A stretch of 14,624 bases of DNA. Source: Gammaproteobacteria bacterium. GTDB taxonomy: Bacteria; Pseudomonadota; Gammaproteobacteria; GCA-001735895. The stretch lies in assembly GCA_003645435.1 (NCBI GenBank), contig QNFD01000024.1, forward strand, positions 1 through 14,624, read 5' to 3'. The translations under genes were made by a program, and so were the position numbers. This document shows positions 6,823 to 14,228 of the stretch, one piece after another. The notes below the pieces were generated by a model. That model was not told the origin of the DNA, ran no database searches, and was given only the letters and a program-made list of their open reading frames with translations. Numbering within the stretch: position 1 is the stretch's first letter; each line of letters begins with the position of its first letter.

Positions 6823-8115
6823 ATGCCCGATACGAAATCCCGCGAATGCCTTGCCACCCTGGTAGCTGCCCCCGCCTCGGGTCAGGGCAAGACTATTTTT
6901 TGTGCGGCGCTGGCGAGAAAATGGAAAAACGAGGGTAAGCGGATCCAGCTATTCAAAATTGGTCCGGACTATCTGGACCCGACCATTCTCGAACAGGCTA
7001 GCGGTCAGCCGGTTTATAACATCGACCTGTGGATCATGGGCGCGCAACACTGCCGCGGATTACTGGCCGAGGCGGCTGGCCGTAATGACATTATCCTGGT
7101 CGAATCCGTGATGGGTTTGCACGATAACAATCCCAGCAACGCACAATTGGCCAGGCTATTTAATTTACCGGTATGCCTGATTATCGACGCTGCTAAATTT
7201 GCCCAGACCACGGCGGCAATAATAGAAGGGTTAAGTCAGTACGATGTTGGCGCAAACATAGAAACTATTGTCGGCAACAAGATTGGCAGTGACAATCATG
7301 ATCGATTACTGCGGGAAACCGTAGGTGCAAAATACGCCGGCAGTATACGCCGGGATCCGCGTCTGTTAGTACCTGAAAGGCACCTGGGATTAGTGCAGGC
7401 AGCAGATATCGAAGACCTCGATCGGCAACTCGATCTCGCCGCTGGGGCCCTGACTGAATTTGATATCTCAATCCCGCTTTCCACAGTCGCGTTCGATAAG
7501 CCGACTCAAGACAGCAGTCCCGATCCATTACTAAGTGGAACAACAATCGCGATTGCGAGCGATGCCGCTTTTAGTTTTATCTACCCTGTTAATATTCAAA
7601 TACTGGAATCGATGGGCGCCAGCCTGGTTTATTTTTCACCGCTGGCTAACCATCCAGTTCCGCCATGCGATGCGCTGTGGTTACCGGGCGGATACCCTGA
7701 GTTACATCTTGCGGAGCTGGCCGAATCCGACGCTACGCGCGCTTCGATTATCGCCCACTACCAGTCTCAGAAACCGGTTTTGGCCGAGTGCGGCGGTATG
7801 ATGTACCTGTGCAATAGCATTACCGACCTTGATGGAACTACTGTGGAGGCATGTGGATTACTTGATGCGAAATGTGAAATGCAGAATCGATTTCAAAGTG
7901 TCGGTCTGCAGGCTGTCGACTACGGCCAGGGTGAAATTAGGGGACATAGCCTGCACCATTCAAGTTTAATCACCGAGGTCAGAGCCGGCCAATACACTAC
8001 CAGGCAGGATGGCAACCAGGGAGAAGCAATATACCGGTTAAATAAGGCCACGCTCAGCTATATGCATCATTATTTTGCCTCCAGCCCGTCGGCAGTAGCT
8101 GCACTATTTACCTGA
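6823..8115 (+). CDS. cobB: Cobyrinate a,c-diamide synthase (CobB/CbiA)
   Basis: This enzyme amidates the a and c carboxylates of (hydrogeno)cobyrinate, using ATP and glutamine. Seen: 430 residues in two domains. The N-terminal ATPase domain has the P-loop AAPASGQGKT at 15-24, KIGPDYLDP at 45-53, VESVMGLHD at 93-101 and SIRRDPRLLVPERHLGL at 174-190. The C-terminal class I-like glutamine amidotransferase domain starts near 243, with LPGGYPELH at 287-295, nucleophile Cys323 in AECGGMMYL, and GHSLHHS at 374-380 followed by SYMHHYFASSP at 412-422. Most relatives read EGVMGL(F/Y)DG where this protein has ESVMGLHDN, a local deviation beside the metal/ATP site. It is divergent from the corrin operon but clearly belongs to the same pathway. 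If cobalt is inserted early, CbiA is the better functional name. Confidence 0.95.
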   Translation: MPDTKSRECLATLVAAPASGQGKTIFCAALARKWKNEGKRIQLFKIGPDYLDPTILEQASGQPVYNIDLWIMGAQHCRGLLAEAAGRNDIILVESVMGLHDNNPSNAQLARLFNLPVCLIIDAAKFAQTTAAIIEGLSQYDVGANIETIVGNKIGSDNHDRLLRETVGAKYAGSIRRDPRLLVPERHLGLVQAADIEDLDRQLDLAAGALTEFDISIPLSTVAFDKPTQDSSPDPLLSGTTIAIASDAAFSFIYPVNIQILESMGASLVYFSPLANHPVPPCDALWLPGGYPELHLAELAESDATRASIIAHYQSQKPVLAECGGMMYLCNSITDLDGTTVEACGLLDAKCEMQNRFQSVGLQAVDYGQGEIRGHSLHHSSLITEVRAGQYTTRQDGNQGEAIYRLNKATLSYMHHYFASSPSAVAALFT

Positions 8116-8144
8116 GACCCGGCAACGCCATATATCTGATGTCA

Positions 8145-8558
8145 CTACTCCAGCGAAAACTCTATTGGTTGTGCACCTTCCCACAACACTTGTTTGCCAA
8201 AGGCCATCAGGTTTTCGTGCCCCTCGGTCAGGCTGAGAATGTGATTACCGGCCAATTGCCCCTGTTTACTGGCGAAGCACGAGCTGCCATAGGCAAACAA
8301 AAATTCCGTTTCGCTATAGCCGCCAGGATATAACAGCACATCTCCACGTGAGGGATGACTCGTGTGATTTTCAAACTCAAGTCCGAGATCGAGCTCGCCC
8401 AACGGAATCCAGACCGCCTCGCCGCTCCAGCGGCTATGGATAACCTCTTGTTTATAAGGCAATAACTGTAGAAATTTGGCACAGGTTTTAGGCGCCAGCT
8501 CCTCTTCTAGTCTGGCCTTAAAGCGGTATCTACCTGCTTTAATCTGGATGATTGTCAT
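8145..8558 (-). CDS. DUF3830 family protein (cyclophilin-like fold)
   Basis: The biochemical role is unknown. Seen: 137 residues, no signal peptide and no membrane segment, so probably cytoplasmic. The family-like layout is an N-terminal strand, then APKTC at 22-26, HSRWSGEAVW at 41-50, PSRGDVLLYPGG at 69-80 and EFLFAYGSSCF at 85-95, with a glycine/asparagine turn QLAGNHI at 101-107. This pattern (LAPKT..., SRWSGEA, GD(V/I)xxYPG, FAYG) matches DUF3830, members of which are small cyclophilin-like beta-barrels without a proven activity. The start ATG is preceded by AGAGGTGG, a good Shine-Dalgarno about 7 nt away. It sits 36 bp downstream of rhlE on the same strand, so they could share a transcript, and converges on cobB with 29 bp between the stop codons. 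Some DUF3830 relatives lie near hydantoinase or amidase genes, but none is present here. Confidence 0.72.
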   Translation of the reverse strand: MTIIQIKAGRYRFKARLEEELAPKTCAKFLQLLPYKQEVIHSRWSGEAVWIPLGELDLGLEFENHTSHPSRGDVLLYPGGYSETEFLFAYGSSCFASKQGQLAGNHILSLTEGHENLMAFGKQVLWEGAQPIEFSLE

Positions 8559-8594
8559 CTATTGCCACCTCTGTCCAGTTGCCTTGTTACCTCC

Positions 8595-9914
8595 CTATGC
8601 TCGACTACCGGGTTTATTACCCGATTGCTTGCGACCGCCCCAGTGCCTTTTATTTTTACCGGGAGGTTTATGTCCACGGGCATTCTCTGCAGACCTTTGT
8701 CCGTCCCTGTGCCCCGATTTTGCCATCTTCGGTTTTTTAGGCCGAGCTGCGCGTTGCGTCAAACTCGACTCGGGGAGATCGTGAACCGGCTCAAACCCTT
8801 CGATCAATTTACGATCTAACAATTGCTTGATCAAATGCTCGATATCGGAGAGCTGCTTAAACTCATCGGCGCTAACCAACGACACCGCCTGTCCCCTGGC
8901 CCCCGCTCGACCGGTACGCCCGATGCGATGGATATAATCTTCCGGTACATTGGGCAGGTCAAAATTAACCACCTGGGGTAATTGTTCGATATCCAAACCC
9001 CGCGCGGCAATATCGGTTGCCACCAGGATTCGGGTTGAGCCCTTCTTAAAATCAGCCAACGCTTTGGTCCGCGCACTTTGGCTCTTGTTGCCGTGAATAG
9101 CCACCGCATTGATGCCCTCGGACTCCAACTGTCGTACGAGCTTATTTGCGCCGTGCTTGGTGCGAGAAAATACCAGCACTCTTTGCCATTCGTTATCGAG
9201 AATCAACTTCGCCAGCAAGGCAGCTTTTTGTTTTTTATCGACCGGGCAGATCCACTGCTTTACCGACTCGACGGTTGTATTCCGCGGGCTAACTGCAATC
9301 TCGACTGGATTATTGACAAGTCCTTTCGCGAGGTCGCGAATTTCCCTGGAAAATGTCGCTGAAAACATCAGGGTCTGCCGCTGTTTGGGCAACAGATTCA
9401 GGATTTTGCGGATATCGTGGATGAAACCCATGTCCAGCATACGGTCGGCTTCATCCAGTACCAGCACTTCCAGGTGCTTGAATCTCACCGCGTTCTGGTT
9501 GTATAGGTCGAGTAAACGACCCGGTGTTGCCACCAGCACATCAACACCCCGACGCAGCGTCATCATCTGCGGGTTGATTTTCACCCCGCCGAATACGACG
9601 GCCGAGCGCAGGGGTAAATTTTTGCCGTAAGTTGCCACACTGGCTCCAACCTGGGCGGCGAGCTCACGTGTCGGCGTCAAAATCAGCACGCGAGCCTGAT
9701 TCGCCGCAGCAGGCTGCCCTTTTGAGAGGCGTTCCAGTATCGGCAAGGTAAACCCTGCTGTTTTACCCGTGCCGGTCTGCGCTGCTCCCATCACATCCTT
9801 GCCATCGAGTATCACCGGTATCGCCTGTGCCTGAATCGGTGTGGGGGTTTCGTAGCCCTGTTCGGCAATAGCTTCGAGAATAGGGGCGGATAAGCCCAGG
9901 GAATCAAACTGCAT
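8595..9914 (-). CDS. rhlE: ATP-dependent RNA helicase RhlE (DEAD-box)
   Basis: This is a cytoplasmic RNA helicase, in the family that acts in ribosome assembly and RNA turnover, often at low temperature. Seen: 439 residues. The Q motif [12 protein letters not shown] is at 21-32, motif I AQTGTGKT at 45-52, Ia PTRELAAQ at 81-88, TPGRLLDL at 130-137, motif II DEAD at 154-157, motif III SAT at 185-187, [14 protein letters not shown] at 246-259, [11 protein letters not shown] at 299-309 and motif [10 protein letters not shown] at 329-336. After about residue 385 there is a lysine/arginine- and glycine-rich tail typical of RhlE and likely to bind RNA. The opening [16 protein letters not shown] supports the chosen ATG. 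The ribosome-binding site is weak (TGAGAAAA). Upstream lie 626 bp without a confident gene, so a long leader is possible. DbpA and DeaD have different C-terminal domains. Confidence 0.95.
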   Translation of the reverse strand: MQFDSLGLSAPILEAIAEQGYETPTPIQAQAIPVILDGKDVMGAAQTGTGKTAGFTLPILERLSKGQPAAANQARVLILTPTRELAAQVGASVATYGKNLPLRSAVVFGGVKINPQMMTLRRGVDVLVATPGRLLDLYNQNAVRFKHLEVLVLDEADRMLDMGFIHDIRKILNLLPKQRQTLMFSATFSREIRDLAKGLVNNPVEIAVSPRNTTVESVKQWICPVDKKQKAALLAKLILDNEWQRVLVFSRTKHGANKLVRQLESEGINAVAIHGNKSQSARTKALADFKKGSTRILVATDIAARGLDIEQLPQVVNFDLPNVPEDYIHRIGRTGRAGARGQAVSLVSADEFKQLSDIEHLIKQLLDRKLIEGFEPVHDLPESSLTQRAARPKKPKMAKSGHRDGQRSAENARGHKPPGKNKRHWGGRKQSGNKPGSRA

Positions 9915-10164
9915 GAAATTTTCTCAGGTGGCGTGTGGTATCACCAGCTATCGGTTTAGCAACCGGCGCTTTGGCGGGCGTGCAGCTTACAGGAACTTAC
10001 GAATCGATACCACCGATGCTTATCCGATGCGACCGAAATATGAATCGGTAGCACCTGGCGCTATAGAGGGTAGTACCGAGTTATACGTTGCTTTCCGATT
10101 CCAGGCTTTTCTGGAATTCGATCGAGACATCTTTTGAGTATCTTGCCAGGCCGCTTTCGAGGAA

Positions 10165-10464
10165 ATGCTGTCGCATCGGATGGCCGTTACCACTGCTGGC
10201 CGGGATAATCCATTCAGAAAGCGCTGGCTATCCAACGACCTGCCTAAATTCAACATTCAAGACCCGACACCTCGAAATATCCAGTTCAATATTTACCTAC
10301 GCGGCGCTTTATTTGTAGCGGGATATCATAATAAGGCCAATACGGACCGTGCCAGGTTGACATACAAACAGAAAAATTTCAAACTCAATGGCAGGCTTGA
10401 ACAGATATTAACGCCCGAGCAGCAGCAGGCCCTGGAGGCACACAAGGCTGAGAAAAGCGGTTAG
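10165..10464 (+). pseudogene. Doubtful 99-codon frame, possible remnant of a Spy/CpxP-like protein
   Basis: I do not recognise this as a known gene. Seen: a 99-residue frame whose first two thirds look random, with no signal peptide. Its last third is more protein-like: a lysine-rich stretch, then RLEQILTPEQQQALEAH, then a charged end (KAEKSG). The ILTPEQ...LE wording resembles the C-terminal end of Spy/CpxP-type periplasmic proteins, which would normally have a signal peptide and an earlier helical region, neither visible here. The ATG follows GAGGAA with no usable spacing, so the start is not credible. A hairpin begins 4 nt after the stop, as expected for a former or real gene end. A decayed 3' remnant is more likely than an intact gene, but a chance frame is possible. 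Confidence 0.25.
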
Positions 10465-10467
10465 TTC

Positions 10468-10490
10468 CCGGTGGCATTTATGCCCTCCGG
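10468..10490 (+). terminator. Hairpin after the 99-codon frame, possible weak terminator
   Basis: CCGG (10468-10471) and GGCA (10473-10476) pair with TGCC (10481-10484) and CCGG (10487-10490), with a TTTA loop and a small internal loop. It is followed only by TCTATTT, so the T-tract is poor. It lies 4 nt after the stop of the doubtful frame and about 50 bp before the DUF3179 start. It may be a terminator or a leader structure of the DUF3179 gene. Confidence 0.35.
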
Positions 10491-10540
10491 TCTATTTGCA
10501 GATACACAGCTTTGCGGTTACCTAGTAGAGACATGATGTA

Positions 10541-11737
10541 ATGTTTGAAAATATACTTTTCGCTATATCGCTTATCGTTGCACTGGCTATAGGATCCCTC
10601 TATTTCCGCGACCTTGGCGACGTCAGCCAGATGGTCATCTCGGTAAAACGGGAGAACATGATCCGTTTTATCCGTAACGAATATCGCCTGTTGGCTATTG
10701 GCCTGGGCGCGACAGCGTTGATGGCATTCTCGTATTTCTTTCTTGACGGGGGCACTGGCTGGTTGTTCTGGGGCGTACTCGCGGTACTGGCGGTACTCTA
10801 CGCATTCCCCTGGATCTGGGTACATGTTGGATTGCGGAACCAGCGCCACTCGGCAAAATACTACAGCATCGAGGAAGCCCGCGACGCGCTTTCACCCGGC
10901 AGCAGCGTTCTCGTAATCGAGAACAACGGAGTCGCGCGAGCCCATCCGGACAGTCACCTGTTACGTCCGCATCTGGCCGGAAACGACGAGGGGCTCGATG
11001 GTGAAAACGTTATAATGACCTATTGTGCAATGGCCAACCTGGGTCTCGGTTATATCCCGGAGATTAAGGAAAAACAGGTAGATCTCGAAGTGCTTGCCCA
11101 GCATGGAAACAATTTGATTCTGCGTGATAACACTACGGGTGAACCAATTCAGCAGATATATGGATATCGCGAACGCGACGGCAGCAGCGGGGCGGCAATG
11201 AAACCCTGGCCCACCTTCCGCATGAGTTTTCGGGCATTTCAGAAGGCTTATCCCGAAGGTACGGTATTCCTCAACAAGCCGTCATCGAATTTGCTGCTGA
11301 GACTTTTCGATCTGGCAACCGAAACCATTTTCGCCGCCAGTATTGCAAGGCAGCATAACGAGTCGAAACCGCTGATGGATAACATGACGCACAGCGACGA
11401 CCGCCTGCCGACCAAAACCTATATCTGGGGAATTAATATCGGTGATGACGCGGTTTGTTTCACCCAGGACTTCCTGGTTGAGCATGGCAACCTGGTTAAC
11501 ACGGAAATTGGCGGCCGCAGCATTGTCGTCGCCTGGGACCCGGTCTACGAGAGTCTCGGCGCGTGGTACAACGACAGCGGTACGCCGATCGCGCAAATTG
11601 ATTTCTTCGGCAAATCAGACCAGGGTAGCCTGGTCAGGGTAGAAATGCTGAGGCCCGGCATGTTCTGGCACGTATGGGTCGAGTTCTTTCAACAAACCGA
11701 TGTAAACAGGCTTACCAAAGACAAGCAAGCTGCATAA
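10541..11737 (+). CDS. Membrane-anchored DUF3179 domain protein
   Basis: The function is unknown. Seen: 398 residues. There are hydrophobic segments at about 3-21, 48-67 and 73-97, then a long soluble region from about 105. That region carries DUF3179-type features: SVLVIENNGVARAHPDSHLL at 122-141, NVIMTYCAMANLGLGY at 146-161 (the position of the family's TYC/TFC segment), WPTFRMSFRAFQKAYPEG at 203-220, and a C-terminal beta-rich part with LPTKTYIWGINIGDDAV at 269-285. Most DUF3179 proteins are secreted and lack three N-terminal helices, so here the domain seems tethered to the inner membrane. The ribosome-binding site is weak (GAGA), and the ATG at 10541 is the first usable start. A likely terminator follows the stop, so it may be transcribed apart from the sulfatase downstream, although both are on the same strand. 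Confidence 0.78.
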   Translation: MFENILFAISLIVALAIGSLYFRDLGDVSQMVISVKRENMIRFIRNEYRLLAIGLGATALMAFSYFFLDGGTGWLFWGVLAVLAVLYAFPWIWVHVGLRNQRHSAKYYSIEEARDALSPGSSVLVIENNGVARAHPDSHLLRPHLAGNDEGLDGENVIMTYCAMANLGLGYIPEIKEKQVDLEVLAQHGNNLILRDNTTGEPIQQIYGYRERDGSSGAAMKPWPTFRMSFRAFQKAYPEGTVFLNKPSSNLLLRLFDLATETIFAASIARQHNESKPLMDNMTHSDDRLPTKTYIWGINIGDDAVCFTQDFLVEHGNLVNTEIGGRSIVVAWDPVYESLGAWYNDSGTPIAQIDFFGKSDQGSLVRVEMLRPGMFWHVWVEFFQQTDVNRLTKDKQAA

Positions 11738-11745
11738 TTGGCAAC

Positions 11746-11778
11746 TCCGCTCCAGCGCAGGCAAGCGGACAGTCTTTT
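11746..11778 (+). terminator. Probable Rho-independent terminator of the DUF3179 gene
   Basis: TCCGCT (11746-11751) pairs perfectly with AGCGGA (11764-11769) around a 12-nt loop and is followed by CAG and then TCTTTTAGTTTT. It starts 9 nt after the DUF3179 stop. The stem is short and the loop large, so partial readthrough into the sulfatase gene is possible. Confidence 0.45.
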
Positions 11779-11802
11779 AGTTTTGAGGCAATATTATTCT
11801 GA

Positions 11803-11813
11803 TTAGCAGCTAA
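11803..11813. promoter_or_regulatory. Short palindrome upstream of the sulfatase gene
   Basis: TTAGC-A-GCTAA is a perfect 11-bp dyad about 53 bp before the sulfatase ATG, just downstream of a TATTAT -10-like box (11792-11797) that has no clear -35. It may be an operator, but a dyad this short can arise by chance. Confidence 0.2.
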
Positions 11814-11865
11814 CCGCTACTCGATGTGAATTATGCGCTTTATTTAAATTTAACAGGAGATATCA

Positions 11866-13530
11866 ATGCGTTACATATTCAGCCTATGTTTACTCTTCGG
11901 TCTAATGACAGGTACTAGCATCGCCGCCGAGATCGTACGCGATGCCGAGTACTACATCCTCGAGGCCCAGAATGGGGAAGCCTGGGCCGTAGATGACGAA
12001 TCGGTCGATAACAAACTTGCTGCATTTCGCAAAAACAATAGTGGCAAGCCGCCCAACATTGTATACATCCTGATCGACGATATCGGCTTCGGTGACCTCG
12101 GCATACCGGAGCTAAACGCGATACGTGGATACAAAACGCCCAATATCAATAAATTTGCGCGGGAAGGCATGCGTTTCGCGCGTATGTACACCGAACCCTC
12201 CTGCACGCCTACCCGTGTTGCCTTCATGACCGGTCGACAGCCACACCGTAATGGTATGGGCGACACCGCGGTTGACATTGCGGGCTTCGGACTTGCAGAC
12301 AAGGAAGTCACCATCGCCGAGATCCTCTCCGAATCCGGCTACAACACCGTGCATATCGGTAAATGGCACATGGGTGACATCAAGGAAGCCTGGCCTAATA
12401 ACCAGGGGTTCGACTTTGCCGCATTTCCGATTCACCAGCAGGGTCAGCTAACCATTTTCCACGACGATGCCGCTGACGAAGAAGTGTCTTACGGAATCGG
12501 TAAAAATAATTATGACAATCGCTTCACCATCGACAACTGGTTACGCCCGGACGCTGGAGCCATGGTTACAGGTGTGGAGGGCAAACGCGGCGAACCAGTG
12601 CATGAAGTCCACATGAAGGCGGGCGAACGCTGGAACGAGGCCAAGTATCACGAGATGAATGTGCGTTACCAGCGCCAGGCCATGGAACATCTGCGTGACC
12701 TGGCGGGCAAGGACGAGCCTTTCTTCCTGCAGTACTGGCCGCTGTACCCGCTCGTGGGCCCGCGCACCACGACTGCTGAGTACACGACACCCAACGGCGG
12801 TGTCTACGTCGAAAAAATGAAACTGGTGGACGAGTGGATCGGCGAAATCATGACCGAAATGGACGCGCTTGGCGTTGCCGACAACACTATCGTCGTGATC
12901 ATGGGAGACAATGGCCACTTCACCAAGTACTCGCCCGGCAGCGGTTTTACACCGATGGTGTTCAGGGGCGGGAAAGGCGACACTACCGAGGGCGGTGTTC
13001 GCGTCGACGCCTTCGTACGCTGGCCCGGCATGATCGGCAAATATGAAATTGTCGGCGACATAGTGCATGTGACCGACCTGTTTACCAGCCTCGCAAGAAT
13101 CGCAGGCGCTAGCGATAAAATTCCTACAGATCGGGTCATCGACGGTGTCGACCAGACCGCATTGATGCTCGAGGGCGAAACCCACGGCCGTCGCGACTAC
13201 GTGTTCCTGTACTCGGGCAATACCCTGGAGGCGATTGTCAAAGAGCAGTACAAGCTCAATGTTCCGGCGCCGGGTAAGAACCCGATCGGCGCCAAGTTCT
13301 ATGACCTGTTCCGAGATACCCGCGAAGAATGGCCGGTATCCACCGAGATTGGCGCCTGGGGCGGGGCGGAGTTCGTGCGCGTTATTCAACGGCACAAGAT
13401 GCGTATGCAGAAATATCCCAGCGAACCGGCGGCACGCGGCATTCCCTACGAGGGTATTAGCAACCTGCGCCCCGAAACCAAAGCCGCGGTTGAAGCATTT
13501 CTGTTCAAGCAGCAAACGCCGACCATGTAA
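11866..13530 (+). CDS. Secreted type I (formylglycine) sulfatase
   Basis: This protein is predicted to hydrolyse sulfate esters in the periplasm or outside the cell; the substrate is unknown. Seen: 554 residues. A signal peptide spans 1-21 (cleavage near SIAA-E). The metal-binding pair is D71-D72 in YILIDDIGFGDLG. The formylglycine motif is C113-T-P-T-R117, a CxPxR form with Thr in place of the common Ser. His127 lies in GRQPHRNG. GYNTVHIGKWH at 158-168 includes the conserved lysine, D348-N349 complete the metal site, and K380 is in FRGGKGDTTEGG. The region after FFLQYW (about 287-300) reads PLYPLVGPR, so the histidine usually found in an APHxP-type motif is absent. AGGAGA lies 5 nt before the ATG. 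A formylglycine-generating enzyme is not in the window. It could be a true arylsulfatase or a related esterase; family membership is secure. Confidence 0.92.
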   Translation: MRYIFSLCLLFGLMTGTSIAAEIVRDAEYYILEAQNGEAWAVDDESVDNKLAAFRKNNSGKPPNIVYILIDDIGFGDLGIPELNAIRGYKTPNINKFAREGMRFARMYTEPSCTPTRVAFMTGRQPHRNGMGDTAVDIAGFGLADKEVTIAEILSESGYNTVHIGKWHMGDIKEAWPNNQGFDFAAFPIHQQGQLTIFHDDAADEEVSYGIGKNNYDNRFTIDNWLRPDAGAMVTGVEGKRGEPVHEVHMKAGERWNEAKYHEMNVRYQRQAMEHLRDLAGKDEPFFLQYWPLYPLVGPRTTTAEYTTPNGGVYVEKMKLVDEWIGEIMTEMDALGVADNTIVVIMGDNGHFTKYSPGSGFTPMVFRGGKGDTTEGGVRVDAFVRWPGMIGKYEIVGDIVHVTDLFTSLARIAGASDKIPTDRVIDGVDQTALMLEGETHGRRDYVFLYSGNTLEAIVKEQYKLNVPAPGKNPIGAKFYDLFRDTREEWPVSTEIGAWGGAEFVRVIQRHKMRMQKYPSEPAARGIPYEGISNLRPETKAAVEAFLFKQQTPTM

Positions 13531-13616
13531 AAGATCCTTACGAGGAGTATCCAGTCACAATTTAATTTCGAGCAGGAGTCTGCTGGGAAAACAACCTGGT
13601 GTTACCAACCCGGAAC
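13531..13616. other. Convergent gap between sulfatase and cNMP-fold genes
   Basis: The 86-bp space between two converging stop codons holds a small perfect stem, AGCAG-GAGT-CTGCT (13571-13584). It has no T-run on either strand, so it is not a clear terminator. Nothing else was seen. Confidence 0.3.
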
Positions 13617-14090
13617 TCAGGCAAATCCTGGCGGATCCCACTGATCCATCATCTTCTGACGAGCGGCGTTGAGGCGCTCCGACATCAATGTTGCGAAACA
13701 CTTGAACAATTCGTAGCCGAATTTCGGGTCTTCCTCGCAACGCGCCAATATGGCACTGCCGTCAAACTCGAGCAATTCTGAATCTTCCACCGCTCGCGCC
13801 ATGAAGTTCCATCGGTAAGGTGGTATTAACCAGGACCAGCCGAGTATCTGGTCTTCACCCAGGGTTTGTACTTCAAGCACTGGACCCATCAGCGCCGGTA
13901 CCTGGACAGATACCTGGCCACTGCGCAACAGATAAAATTTATCGGCGTGCGTTCCCTGCTTGAACAGAACCTCACCCTTCTTGATTTGCAGCCCCGCGGC
14001 GGAGTTTGACAGAAACTTCACAAAGCTGTCATCCAGCCCGGAAAAGAACGTATGTTTGGATAGATAATCTTCGATCGACTGTTTACTCAC
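13617..14090 (-). CDS. Stand-alone cyclic-nucleotide-binding-fold protein
   Basis: Role unknown; probably a cytoplasmic sensor or partner protein. Seen: 157 residues forming one CRP-like beta-roll with flanking helices. The N-terminal helix reads FFSGLDDSFVKFL at 15-27. GEVLFKQGTHADKFYLLRSGQVSV at 39-62 is the classical domain start. The phosphate-binding cassette region reads LGEDQILGWSWLIPPYRW at 77-94, then NFMARA. The usual GE(x)AL...RxAT cassette is altered: GWSWLIPPYRW stands in its middle and the Arg-Ser/Thr pair is missing. There is no DNA-binding helix-turn-helix, because the protein ends soon after the C helix (residues about 122-145). The start is GTG at 14090, with GAGGTG 4 nt upstream. 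A perfect TATAAT lies at 14136-14141. It is next to a secreted cytochrome gene on the same strand. Confidence 0.82.
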   Translation of the reverse strand: MSKQSIEDYLSKHTFFSGLDDSFVKFLSNSAAGLQIKKGEVLFKQGTHADKFYLLRSGQVSVQVPALMGPVLEVQTLGEDQILGWSWLIPPYRWNFMARAVEDSELLEFDGSAILARCEEDPKFGYELFKCFATLMSERLNAARQKMMDQWDPPGFA

Positions 14091-14228
14091 TCTTCACCTC
14101 TCTCTACTATCGCCTGTTATGTTTAAGCTGCAGGCATTATAAAGAATAAAAGACCCTTTCGCATAAGTCCACACCGATGAACTGCCCAGATGATGAAATC
14201 GAAGCGACTGCACGAGGAATTTCAGACA
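14091..14228. other. Gap between cytochrome and cNMP-fold genes
   Basis: These 138 bp hold the TATAAT box and the ribosome-binding site of the cNMP-fold gene. A 30-codon minus-strand frame here has no Shine-Dalgarno and is probably chance. No strong terminator of the cytochrome gene was seen; a small AAAG/CTTT stem near 14148-14160 is too weak to call. Confidence 0.4.
14136..14141 (-). promoter_or_regulatory. TATAAT -10 box of the cNMP-fold gene
   Basis: An exact TATAAT on the minus strand lies about 46 nt upstream of the GTG start, giving a leader of about 38 nt. The -35 region (ATGCGA at 17-bp spacing) is a poor match, so it is either weak or activator-dependent. Confidence 0.45.

Larger units (their letters stand above)
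9915..10540. other. Long stretch without a confident gene
   Basis: These 626 bp between divergent rhlE (minus) and the DUF3179 gene (plus) hold no recognisable complete gene. Short frames exist on both strands, but their conceptual proteins match nothing I know and have poor or misplaced ribosome-binding sites. The exceptions worth noting are the 99-codon plus-strand frame at 10165-10464 and the hairpin just after it, listed separately. The promoters of rhlE and of the DUF3179 gene should lie here; an exact TTGACA at 10357-10362 has no good -10 partner. No tRNA-like or cobalamin-riboswitch-like structure was seen. Confidence 0.5.

Noticed and set aside
8559..8594. GGAGGTAACAAGG between rhlE and the DUF3830 gene, resembling part of the 16S rRNA 3' end
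   Set aside because: The match is only about a dozen bases with no flanking rRNA sequence. It is better read as a chance Shine-Dalgarno-like string.
9109..9630. A 173-codon plus-strand frame opposite rhlE
   Set aside because: It is the complement of helicase motif regions, and its composition (serine/arginine-rich, no motif) is typical of an antisense shadow.
10020..10256. A 78-codon minus-strand frame in the rhlE upstream region
   Set aside because: It has no motif, signal peptide or ribosome-binding site, and its composition looks random.
12541..13515. A 324-codon open frame antisense to the sulfatase
   Set aside because: It lies wholly inside a well-supported gene in the complementary phase. 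The protein shows no recognisable motif, and the frame is a by-product of GC-rich third positions.
13571..13584. AGCAG/CTGCT stem in the convergent gap as a bidirectional terminator
   Set aside because: It is only 5 bp and has no T-run on either strand.
14160..14228. A 30-codon minus-strand frame between the cytochrome and cNMP-fold genes
   Set aside because: It has no Shine-Dalgarno, no similarity, and overlaps the promoter region of the next gene.
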